This document shows positions 1 through 9,778 of a stretch of 64,000 bases of DNA, piece by piece. The number at the start of each line of letters is the position of its first letter. Within the stretch, counting starts at the first letter, position 1. A program made the position numbers and the translations under genes. Origin of the DNA: Marsupella aquatica (Eukaryota > Marchantiophyta); assembly GCA_973895155.1 (NCBI GenBank), contig OZ316891.1, positions 31,868,001-31,932,000 on the forward strand. The letters are read 5' to 3'. The notes below the pieces were generated by a model, which saw only the letters and a program-made list of their open reading frames with translations, had not been told where the DNA came from and ran no database searches.

Positions 1-1607
1 GAGGCATTACTCAAATTTTCCTCCGGTTCCCAAGTACTCTCGGCTTGATCATAGCCAGCCCACTTAACCAAATACTCTAAGATTTGCCTTCCCAACTTGC
101 GTTTGTAACGGTGGTCCAGAATTGCCTCCACCTCAAACTCCTCCGCGTCCTCCACCGGCATGGCGTCCGGACGCAAGACTTGATCCTGGTTGGGATCATC
201 GTCTTTGACAAACTTCTTGAGTCGGCTAACATGGTAGCTCTTGCCCACGCCCATTTCTCTGGGTGTCTCCAACACCACCGAAACCGGATTATCCTTGTGG
301 GCCCACCGTATGATACGATAGGGCCCCGCATATCTGGGAGCCAGCTTCCTACTTATGTTCCCATGGTATTGCTCAGGTCTCAACTGTAACCAGACGCTCT
401 CCCCAATTTCAAAGCTTACCCGGCGTCGATGTTTATCCCCTTGTTCCTTGTACCGACTTTGGGCAAGGGTCATCCCCTTGGTAGCCGCTTCCACAACTAG
501 GCGCCGCTCTCGAATAAAATTGTCCGCAGAAGGAACCTTGCTTTCTGTCCGCCAAGCTTCCGGATTTATGAACCAGGAGGGCACCCTCGGCGTCCTCCCG
601 GTGGCCAATACAAACGGCGCAAACCCCATCGCCGAATGCTTGGTCGAGTTATACCTAAACTCGGCCATTGTTAAGTGTTTTGCCCAATCCTTTTGATTGG
701 CCATCACAAAGTGACGCAAGTAGTCCTCCATGATACCATTAACCCGTTCCGTTTGGCCATCTGTTTCATGATGATACGCTGATCCCCTTGTCAGGTCTGT
801 TCTGGATAACCAGAACAATGCCTTCCAGAAATGACCTGTGAACTTGGTATCGCAGTCGGACAGGATATGCAACGGCAATCCCCATAGTCGGAAGACATTG
901 TCAAATACTAGACAGGCAACTTCCTTGGCTGACACCATTTTCGTAGTCGGCAAGAAATACGCCATCTTGGAAAAACAATCCACAATTGTTAAGATGGAGT
1001 TACTGCCGTGGGACTCAGGTAACCCAACAATGAAGTCCATGGAGATTGACTCCCATGGAGCCGCAGCGACTAGTAAGGGTTGCAGAAGTCCTCCTTTTGC
1101 CCTATAAACCGTTCGGTTTTCTGGCATGAGTAACAACTTTGCACGTGGTGAAGAACCGATTGCTTCATGTCCGGCCAATACACATCTCTAGACATGCTGT
1201 GATACGTAGCAGCTTGTCCGCCATGCCCTCCCCAGGGCGAGTCGTGGTACTTTTGCAGAACCTCTAACCTTAGAGACTCTGGGATGTACACACGCCTTTG
1301 TTTGTACCGCCATAACTGGACATTATGCGTATCCAACCCCAAAAGATACGTGCCTCACCCTGCCTTGGCTACCCCCATTGCTTTGCCATTCCTTGGCTAA
1401 CCTGTCATCCTCATACGCTTGGGCCAAAACCTTAGGCCACTCGGATTCAATCATTATGATCCCATTGACCCGATGATGGTCCTTACGCGATAACGCGTCA
1501 GCTGCCGTATTTGTCTTCCCTCGAACGTGGCGGACTTCAAAGTCAAAATCCGCCAAGAACATCTGCCAACGCATTTCCTTGGGGTTCAGTCTTGGCTTAG
1601 AACTGAA
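1..1607 (-). pseudogene. Gypsy-1 integrase with C-terminal chromodomain (3' part of pol)
   Basis: Read on the minus strand, this starts with the end of RNase H (…KPRLNPKEMRWQMFLADF…, about 1607-1480). The HHCC zinc-binding head of integrase follows (H…GGHGG…C..CQ at about 1260-1115). The catalytic core shows an Asp in DFIVGL (about 1021-1040), a second Asp in SDCDTKF (about 846-866) and a Glu in DGQTERVNG (about 728-763). The window starts inside a chromodomain (…YLVKWAGYDQAESTWEPEENL at about 70-5), which in this lineage is thought to steer integration to heterochromatin. Frame changes near 1340 and 1080 break the polyprotein. The remaining C-terminus and the 3' LTR are off the window. Confidence 0.88.
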
Positions 1608-1965
1608 GGTGGAAAGCAAGATTGAGGGGTACCAAAAAGTGCAAAAAGGACTTGGATTTGCTCTCATAGTCCTCATTAAAAAAAGGAGGTTAGCAAGGAG
1701 TAAATTAAAGATTGACACACTTCCTCAAAGGTTGGACACACTTCCTCAAAGTTGGACACACTTCCTAAAAGTTTGGTACACTTCCTCAAAGATGGGGCAC
1801 ACTTCCAAAGATCTAGGTTAAATGATAGCCTTTGATGTGCCAAAATAAGATCACAACCCTTGAGTGTAACACCCCCCAATTTATTGCAAAATTCACTAGG
1901 ACTCACTCCTTTTGGTGGAGACTTTGGAGATCCTTTTTATGTACCCCTCAATCATGCTTTCCACC
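1608..1965. mobile_element. 358-bp MITE with GGTGGAAAGC terminal inverted repeats
   Basis: The element begins GGTGGAAAGCAAGATTGAGG and ends with the reverse complement of GGTGGAAAGCATGATTGAGG. It is flanked on both sides by TGAA, a 4-bp target duplication, inside the RNase H region of gypsy-1. Its right ~110 bp match the left arm of the 11.5-kb element at 2899-3007 (inverted). Its left ~45 bp match that element's right arm at 14389-14430. It is therefore an internally deleted, non-autonomous member of the same family. It has no coding capacity. The middle holds a short tandem repeat (1711-1810). Confidence 0.92.
1711..1810. repeat. ~20-bp tandem repeat (TTGGACACACTTCCTCAAAG) x5 in the MITE
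   Basis: Five degenerate head-to-tail copies of a roughly 20-bp unit are readable. Units differ by small indels and substitutions (GGTACACTTCC, GGGCACACTTCC). Confidence 0.85.
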
Positions 1966-2898
1966 TGAAGTACCCCACCGGCGAGCTATCTGTGTGGATT
2001 ATCACCTTGGGACCGTTCTTAAGGTAAATTTCCCACTTCTTCAATGCATAGATCACCGCATACATTTCCCTTTCCGGCGTGATCCAATGATTTTCCAACT
2101 TACATGACTCGAAGGCCACCGGGCGCCCATCTTGGTGAAGACAGGCGCCAATGGCGTAATCACTTGCGTCTGTCCAAATCTCGAACGGTTTCCCCATCTC
2201 AAGTAACTTTAGAACTGGCGGCGTTATCATTAGCCACTTAAGTTCTAGGAATGCTAACTCGCAATCCTGTGTCCACACAAACACTTTGTTTTTCAACGTT
2301 AGCGCATTTAGGGGCCTTGCGATCTCGCATAGTCTTTCATGTATCTCCGATAGAACCCGTAAAACCCAAGAAGGCCCTAACCTGCCTTACATTGGACGGG
2401 CGCTCCCATTCTTTGATGTCCTTAAGCTTGTCTTGACTAGGTGTAATCCCCTCCGGGGTAAAGGTATGGCCGAGGAACTGAATCTCATTCATCGCAAACT
2501 CGCACTTGCTAGGTTTAGCAAAGAGACGAGCCTTACAAAGGCGAGAGAACACTTCTCTGAGCAACTGCTCGTGTTCCTCCAATGTTGTCGAGTAGATTAG
2601 GATGTCGTCTATAAAGACGACCACTCCTTGGTCTAACAAGTCATGAAAGATGGTATTCATCATCTTCATGAACGTTGCGATTGCATTACACAACCCGAAC
2701 GGCATAACCAAAAATTTGTAGGATCCGAACCTTGTGCGCATTGCGGTCTTATACTTGGATCCCTTAGCCATGCGGATCTAGTAATAACCAGACCGCAAGT
2801 CTACCTTTGAAAACTTCTTAGCCCCGGAGAGGCAATCGAAGAGATCATCCATATGAGGTAACGGGTACTTGTTCTTTACCGTTTGCTTATTGAGGGCC
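1966..2898 (-). pseudogene. Gypsy-1 reverse transcriptase C-terminal half and RNase H
   Basis: On the minus strand the segment reads [18 protein letters not shown], then the RT palm with the FIDDIL catalytic aspartates (FIDD at 2604-2615). The thumb/connection follows, then the RNase H start (WTDASDYAIGACL, about 2190-2125). A nonsense TAG (2778-2780) replaces the Gln of the YYQIRM motif. The homologous codon in the other gypsy copy (50091-50093) is CAG. A frame change occurs near 2330. The segment is bounded by the 358-bp MITE on one side and the 11.5-kb TIR element on the other. Confidence 0.9.
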
Positions 2899-2924
2899 GG
2901 TGGAAAGCATGATTAAGGGGTACA
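2899..2924 (+). repeat. Left terminal inverted repeat of the 11.5-kb element
   Basis: Starts GGTGGAAAGCATGATTAAGG and ends in GGTAC. It matches the right end of the 358-bp MITE and the right end of the second copy at 48878-48903 (inverted). The sub-terminal ~85 bp (to about 3010) are also conserved in all three. Confidence 0.92.
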
Positions 2925-3149
2925 TAAAAATGATCTCCAAAGTCTCCACCAAAAGGAGTGAGTCCTAGTGAATTTTGCAATAAATTGGGGGGTGTTACAC
3001 TCAAGGGCCAAGATGTAGAAGGGTCAAATCTAAGGCTGGATTTGAATATGAATGAAAGATGCATTAAGTATTCATTTGGACTGGTTGAAGTACAGTCTAT
3101 GTGCCTAATTCCTATCTTGGACTTTAGCAAGGATGACGTTTAAATGTTC

Positions 3150-3700
3150 TCCTTGGATCCCGTGTCATTTAATGGAGCAAGTTGCGGCTCGTAGTGTGTT
3201 TGAATACAAGGACTCAAAGTCGATGCTTTTGAAAATAAGGACTGAAGTGGGCAAGGACTCATAGTCGATGTTTGAAATTGATCAAGCGCGCGCGGATTTT
3301 GTTACTTAGATTAGAAGCACAAGTTCTAGTCAGAATGGTCGTGGGACGGGCACGCACCAACAGTGAAGGGCTCCTATCTTGCGGATGGCTATGGTGGTCT
3401 CGGATTACTCATCAAAGGATCTTTCATCTTGGATCTCGATCTTGGATCTCTCATCTCTCATCTCGGATCTCGGATCTCTCATCTCGGATTTACAGCAATG
3501 CATCTTGGAGATTGAGGAGCACTATGATTGAAGCGTTGGTGGACCTCGGGCGATTGTTGAGCTTTGCCATGGTGCTCGCAGGATCAAATGGGTACGCAAG
3601 TTTAGAAGTATTAGCCTAGTATCAAGTAGAATCTGAATGCTCCTGATGCTCCGCAACCCACTTTCAATACCTCCCAAGTTCTGTCTAGTACTTGATGCGA
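3150..3700. other. Promoter-side region of the transposase-like gene with GGATCTC and AAGGACTC repeats
   Basis: No ORF of its own is convincing. About 3200-3270 holds repeated AAGGACT(C) words. About 3415-3492 is a run of GGATCTC/TCTCATC words, a low-complexity tandem. Parts (TCATAGTCGATG, GATCAAATGGGTA) recur inverted upstream of the second copy's gene (48190-48660), so the region belongs to the element. No clear TATA box was assigned. Confidence 0.6.
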
Positions 3701-3713
3701 TGCCTCACATTGG

Positions 3714-6700
3714 ATGGCTACTCTTCCTGAAGTCCACGATGCCCTAGCAAGAGAGAGATCAGAAAGGCGAAACCTTAGCAGACGCAAGTCCTATTGTAAT
3801 AGGCAGCAACGGAACACCCATGGACAATCGATTGCACATGGTGGTAATAGTAACGATGTGGCTGGACAGGGATTGTTGGAAGATGCGCGAAACAAATGCC
3901 AGCAAATGATTTCATCTGCTGAGAATGAAGCGAGTAGAATTCGTGCGGAGGCTTCCCAAGAGGCTACCGACATCATAGTGAATGCAAGTACACAAGCTAC
4001 TAGCATCCTAGAGTCTGCACATTTACAATGTGACAATTTGATACAAAGAAGACACATTCTCCGCAATCGCATAGGGCGTCAAGAAGCACGTCTTTGGTCC
4101 ATACATCATGGGCAACTTCTTCGTGAGAGCATGCATGGCCAATCTTCAGAGCTGCACCGGGAGAGTTCAGCTTCGAGGCAAGCAAACTGTCAATCCTCTG
4201 CTTCAACAGAATTTAGAGCACGAGATGCTCAAAGGAAGCGAGCAGCATACTGGGAGAAGAAGGGTAATACACGCACAGACGCCCGGCAATGTGAGTCTGC
4301 TGGTGATTTAGAAGACAAATTGAATTCCAATAGGGGAAGACGAAGTGTTCAATCTCAGGTGTCTATGGCGGTGACATCCATCTTGAGTAGATTGGACAAA
4401 TTTAATTTGTCTGCAAGGAAGCTATTTTTCACTAAGTTTATGCTCCATCCTTCCTTGATGAAGTACCTCCCTGCAGTTTTTGGCACTCGTCGGAGAGATG
4501 TAGCGATACTTGCTGCAGTTGCTGACCTAAAGAATTGCTTGCAAAAAGTGAAGACTGCAAAGCGGAAAGACCATCTAGGTGCAAAGCAGATCTTGACAGT
4601 TGCATTGGCAGGCCAGGCGACAGTAGTGAATAGGTATCAAACTTTGGTGGCTGGGGCTTTGGGTATCAAATGGCAAATCATATATAAAGCTTCAAGAAGG
4701 AGGAAGACCATAGATTCCGATTGTTCGATCAGGTTTCCAATGGGGGAAAGGAAAGTGAGAAGCGACAAAATTTCAGCTGAAGTCCGAACAATTGTGGAAA
4801 AGTTTTGGGAATCAAATACTCGAATCTCTCCTTGCGCCAAGGACAAGGCTAGACTAAGATTGAGTAGAAATGTTTACGAGGAGCACCGGGTGCATTGGCT
4901 GGAGGATACCCAGGTTAGATTTTGTTAATTTATCATTATGAACATTTGACATTCAAATAGGGCTTACAATAGGGTACAGTCCGAGCTTTCATGTTCATCA
5001 GTAAGCGATTTGAACTCTATTGCATCTTTGTTTACAATGATTGAATATGTTTTGAAGCAAGGCTTGCATCTTTTTCAGGTGGAGTTTTTTCTGAAATTCC
5101 AGGAGTTTTGCGGCAGAGACGAGAATGGAGTTCATATAGGCTTCAGGTCTTTTCAGTATATGAAGCCTTACTACATTCATCCTATGAAAGACAGAAACAT
5201 TTGTTGCTGTAAGCAGCATGTTGAAATGGACCTCTTGAAGGAGGCAGTCAACAAATTCAGGAAGCATCAACACAGTAAGCATTGCTCTTGTGACTGCACC
5301 ATTTGCACATCAGTTGATGCTCCTTTGTAGAGTTGTGTAGCTTCTAGAACAACAATAACATCTGTACGGGGTTGGATAGAGGGAGCTCTTTGTTCGAGAG
5401 CTGAGGGAAAGCAGTGGCATGGAAAGAAATGTATCATGGGTTCCTGTGAGAATTGTGGTGTCAACAAGTTGGATTGGTGTACATCTGAGTTAAATCCAGT
5501 TGACAAGCAATTTATTGAGTGGGAGACATTTCAGTATTTGGAGTTAGACGAGAAAGCCCAGCAAAAGAGAGAGAAGAAAAAAGGAACAGACGAGAGTGCT
5601 ACAAAAAAGTCAAAACGATTGAGAATGGTGTTTAAGAGAACTTCAATGGGTGAATTCAAGAGTCAGGTTTTGAATACAATGAAGACATTCATTGTGCATA
5701 ATTTCAGAGCACGTTGGCAATCAGAACAATGCAAACTTTGTTTGAAAACTTTCCCTAGAGGAACTATAGTGTCATCTATTGATTTCTCTGAAAATTACAC
5801 GTTCAAAATCCAAAATGAGATACAGAGTCAACACTGGGATAATAGACAGGTCACTTTGTTGATTCATGTCACTTATAGGCATAGAGAAGATTGTGTTGAA
5901 TCTCTGGAGGCTGCTGTTGGAAGTACGGTTCGGATGGCATTGGATGAGGAGGGTGGTCGAGACATTATTGCAGATTATCATTTTTATATCAGTGATGACA
6001 ATTGTCACAACACTCTCTTCGTCCAACATTGCATGGATGCTCATTACCAGTGGATGAGGGAGGAAGGAATTCAGTTTGAGCAGCATTGGGTCTGGTCAGA
6101 TGGGGCTGCTTCACAGTTCAAGGCCTGTAGACCTTTTTATTATGTATCCAGATACTACAAAAGATTTGGTGCACGAATGAAGTGGTTTTTCCATGCTTCA
6201 GGGCACGGAAAAGGTGTCGCTGTAAGTTGCAATTTATTACTTTACATGTACATTCGCTCATTCTAGATTGTGTTTTAAGCTGAAGTTCCGTGTAGTAAAT
6301 TTGTTGTTCTATATTGATTCATCCAATTTTCATTTCCTGAGATGAGTACTATGGTGTGTGCTTTTAGGATGCCCTTGGAGGCCACATAAAGCAAGGGATT
6401 GAGAGAGAACAGCTGAAGGGAATCCATGGACATCGATTGGAGAATGCCCATGATGTGGTTTTGTTCTGCAAGGACAAATTTGCTATGGGCCAAGAAAAGG
6501 AGTATGGAGACGTCCAGCTTGTTCGACGCCTGTTTTGGGAGATTCCAATGGGAGCTGTCAATCGCAAGAAGAAGTGGGACTGTGATCCTATCCCAGGTTC
6601 CCGATCCTTACACTGCTTTGATGGATTTAGTAACCGCCTATCAACTCTCCTTCAAGTCAGAGAACTTTGTTGTTTTTGTCCTCATTGCTTAGATGATGAA

Positions 6701-7210
6701 CCTTTGCAATGTGAGAATATAAGTTGGACTGGACAGTTTAAGCTTGTCATGGTGAAAGGAGTCCTACCAAGTGATGTGAGAACTGATGTGGAAGAAATGG
6801 GAGTGGGGGAAGGACTATACCAATGGGAGGATGGGCTGCTGGCCGAATTGGTTCAACAGGGTGACTTCTTTGCAGTGAAGGCTGAGATAGGTAACAAGTG
6901 GAATGTTGACTTCTACATTCTTCAATGTGAGCAGACTTTGCACACCGTGAAGAAGAGTTTCAAGGACTCGTATGGAGAGGAATTTAACGAGGGTGATTTA
7001 GCTTTGAGGGCAGTGTGGTTTCAACAGGTCCCAGGGCGAGATAACAAATTTGTGGTGAACGATCTAGCTAGCATGAGCTACGCCCATGCTGAGACAGTAG
7101 TTCACCTTAGATTTGGTCTCACTCCATGTGAGGCAGGAAAGGGACGATACAGAATGTACACCCTTGAGCCCGAGACTCTGACAGCAATACATGCATCCTT
7201 GGGTTCCTAG
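3714..7210 (+). CDS. Candidate transposase (RNase H-fold-like) of the TIR element, 3 exons, one nonsense codon
   Basis: Likely exons are 3714-4913 (donor CAG|GTTAGA), 5079-6221 (TTTTTCAG|GTGGAG to GCT|GTAAGT) and 6368-7210 (TTTTAG|GATGCC to TAG), about 1060 codons. The first exon is Arg/Gln/Ser-rich with predicted coiled coil (about residues 1-160). The second begins with a Cys/His-rich module (RNICCCKQH…HCSCDCTIC…GSCENCGV…WC). An RNase H-fold-like pattern follows: SIDFSENY, then VWSDGAASQFKACRPF, then HGKGVADALGGHIKQG across the exon 2/3 junction. The two Asp residues in DFSENY and SDG are plausible catalytic acids, which is inference. TAG at 5328-5330 interrupts exon 2; the second copy has CAG there (40746-40748 inverted). 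I take it as the element's transposase because it alone is conserved in both large copies. Confidence 0.72.
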
Positions 7211-7254
7211 CAAATGGAGGAGGATAATGAGGTGTGTTACTCACCATTTTTTCT

Positions 7255-7850
7255 CCATCACCAGTCCTCTGTCCTCCGTTCAAAGTCCATTGTCTTTTGT
7301 CTTTAGTCCTCAGTTATCCGTTGTTGGTCCTCAGTCCTCAGTCACTAGTCCTCAGTTCCTCCATCCGGAGTCCTCAGTCCAAACGTCTAGAGTCCTCAGT
7401 CCTTTGGCTTCAGTCCTTAGTCTTTGCCATGAGTCCTTGTTTTTCCTAAGTCCTCAGTCCTTTTCCATAAGTCCTTGTCCTTTTCCCTGAGTCCTCCGTC
7501 CTTTTCCCTGAGTCCTCTGTCCTTTTCCCTGAGTCCTCAGTCCGCAGGCCTCAGTCCGCAGGCCTCAGTCCTCAGTCCTTCGCCCTCAGTCCTCAGTCCT
7601 TCGCCCTCAGTCCTCAGTCCTTCGCCCTCAGTCCTCAGTCCTTCGCCCTCAGTCCTCAGCCCTCAGTCCTCTGCCCCAAATCCTCAGTCCTTCATTCTGA
7701 GTCCGTAGTCCTTCTCCCCGAGCCTTCAGTCCTCCATCCACACTCCTCAGTCCTCTGCCCTGAGTCATCAGTCCTCCACCCTGATAGAGTCCTCAATCTG
7801 CCATCCCTACTCAATGAGTCCTCTGGCCCAAGTCCTCAATTGGCAACCTT
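7255..7850 (+). repeat. AGTCCTC-based tandem array downstream of the transposase-like gene
   Basis: The region is dominated by AGTCCTC words in the same orientation. Near 7565-7650 it contains about four copies of a 21-bp unit (CAGTCCTCAGTCCTTCGCCCT). A homologous but diverged array lies at the matching place in the second copy (38330-38820, as GAGGACT). There are no spacers of constant size and no unique inserts, so this is a simple/complex satellite, not a CRISPR. Confidence 0.9.
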
Positions 7851-7859
7851 TTGTCAATC

Positions 7860-9070
7860 CTTAGTACTACATTCCCAGTACCCAGTCTGGTCAGTTGTCC
7901 TAAACAACTGTCCTCAGGTTTTCTTGAGTCTAGAGTTAGAGCCCTGGGAGATATTATAGCCACGAACTGCTTGCTAAAAAGACTAAATTATCCGTCTTAC
8001 TTATTATATGTACATTACAGTTGCTACAGTAGGTTGGCTGAAGTCTATCTGCTGAACTGTTCTTCCCTGCGTGAGCTTGACTATTTCTGTCACTAATATT
8101 TATGTGGATTGTTGTTCCATAGGACTTTGAGCTCCCTGAAGGTTAACTACTTTCACCATATCAATGGATAGTCCTCAAATAATTAGGATACAATAAAGGC
8201 TAAGCAGGCATTGGATATCACTAGTGAAGGGTAGCATTGAATATTACTTAGTAAAGGTCTCATGTTAGTAATCGCTATATATGTGCAGTAAAACGCACCT
8301 GTTTTGTAAGAATCCCCTTGTGCACAATAAAGTTCATTTTAATTGGCCCATCTCTTGTGAAGCTTGGTTTTCAACCGAGACATCTCCAGTATCTATTTGG
8401 CTATATCACTTGAATGTATTAATTTTGATCATCTGGACTTCTTTGAGTTTATGTATTTACTGTCTACAACACAGCTACAGTCCTTCCCATTCAAGACTCC
8501 CAATTTTCCAAAAACGTTTAAGGATCAACTCGGGGATCAACTATCCCTGACTAGTTCATTGGGATAAAGGAAGAGTTTGATGCGCTTCCAAATCGGACCA
8601 CTTCCCAGCTCTAAGAATGGTTAGTATTCTCATTGTCTACCTGTTCCAGATCCAGAAAGAGCAGGACAATGTCCAGTAGAGATTTCATATTGGAAAAGTC
8701 CAACCTAAGAGAACTCAAAACCTACAACCCTAAGAAAGGAGGCTGGAGTTCTCATCCATTATATGTGCCCTGCGGGGATGGGATGGAGTTGAATATTTAC
8801 TACCACTGCAAGAGTAAAAATGCAACCTATGTCCCACAGTATACTAGAAGGTGGAGGTTTTGAAGTCAAGCCAATCCCAGTGTGGAGTTAAACTGTCTAA
8901 CTTACTTCAAGAGCTGCTACTAAAAGGTAGTCCTTATGTCCCACAGGAAAGTCATTCGAGTGGGGAAAAATATACACGCTTCAAAATATATTCATGATTG
9001 CACTTGGGTCTTTACAAAGATTGGAGATTACAGCCAAGTGTGATTGGTTCAAGGTTTGTCAAACTACTTC
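7860..9070. other. Convergent intergenic region of the 11.5-kb element
   Basis: The first ~220 bp (to about 8072) still align with the second copy (38133-38330, inverted). Similarity then stops abruptly. The rest has no ORF I can support. It lies between two convergent genes and probably contains their 3' ends. Confidence 0.55.
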
Positions 9071-9076
9071 ACTGTA

Positions 9077-9778
9077 CTACTCCTGGGTGATCTTCATAGA
9101 TTTCAAGGACTCAAATAGCTCCCCTCCAAAATTCACACAGGCATCCTTAAGTCTACTGAGCGGCCCCAAGTGGGCTTTCACCGGAGCAGTGTCACTACGG
9201 CCGAGCGAGTTCAAAAACTTAGGATTGTTGTTTTCCTTTGGTATGATCGCATGTAAAGTATGTGCCTCAGGGAGGCTAGGTCCTACTTCAGGCTCACATT
9301 TAATAACACTACTTGACTGTAAAGACCTAGCCACAGCAAGTGCTCGACAGGCATCTTTGTCTTTCACATAAGTAATAGTCCACAATGTACTCATTACTTG
9401 AGTACACGCACTCCTGATCTTGTCAGGGTAACCATCAAGCTCGTCCTTGAAAACTTTACCAGGCACACCCATTAGCTTCTCCCCATTCTCTTCATTGAAC
9501 TGAATCACTTCATCGCCAATCTGCACAGCAAAGCAGTACATCTGTGTACCAGCCCCATCAAGACAACACTCGTGTGTGGTTCTGCCTTGCGAATGGGGTC
9601 CCATTGGAGAGTTTGCATCTTGCCTTCTCAATTTTCGCTTGTGCTTGCCCAAAGCACAGGGTCTACCATCACTCAACAGGTTTGAACAACCTTCATAAAC
9701 ATAAGAGCCAGCACAAAGTCCCCACATGGATTCAATCTTGGCCAGATGGAGGGTGACAAACTTCTCATTCTTGGCCAT
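9077..9778 (-). CDS. C-terminal block of the minus-strand element gene (or a separate gene)
   Basis: An open frame of about 234 codons begins MAKNEKFVTLHLAKIESMWG after a strong acceptor (CTCTGTTTGATTTGCTGCAG) and ends with TAA. It contains scattered Cys (CAGSYVYEGC, PCALGKHKRK, ECCLDGAG), a basic patch KHKRKLRR and otherwise mixed polar sequence. No motif is diagnostic. The frame extends upstream to 9889, but that part looks intronic (a second weaker acceptor TTATTAGCAG at about 9816). Confidence 0.5.
   Translation of the reverse strand: MAKNEKFVTLHLAKIESMWGLCAGSYVYEGCSNLLSDGRPCALGKHKRKLRRQDANSPMGPHSQGRTTHECCLDGAGTQMYCFAVQIGDEVIQFNEENGEKLMGVPGKVFKDELDGYPDKIRSACTQVMSTLWTITYVKDKDACRALAVARSLQSSSVIKCEPEVGPSLPEAHTLHAIIPKENNNPKFLNSLGRSDTAPVKAHLGPLSRLKDACVNFGGELFESLKSMKITQE

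Noticed and set aside
7255-7850. CRISPR-like repeat array
   Set aside because: Units run head to tail without unique spacers, and the context is a eukaryotic transposon with introns.
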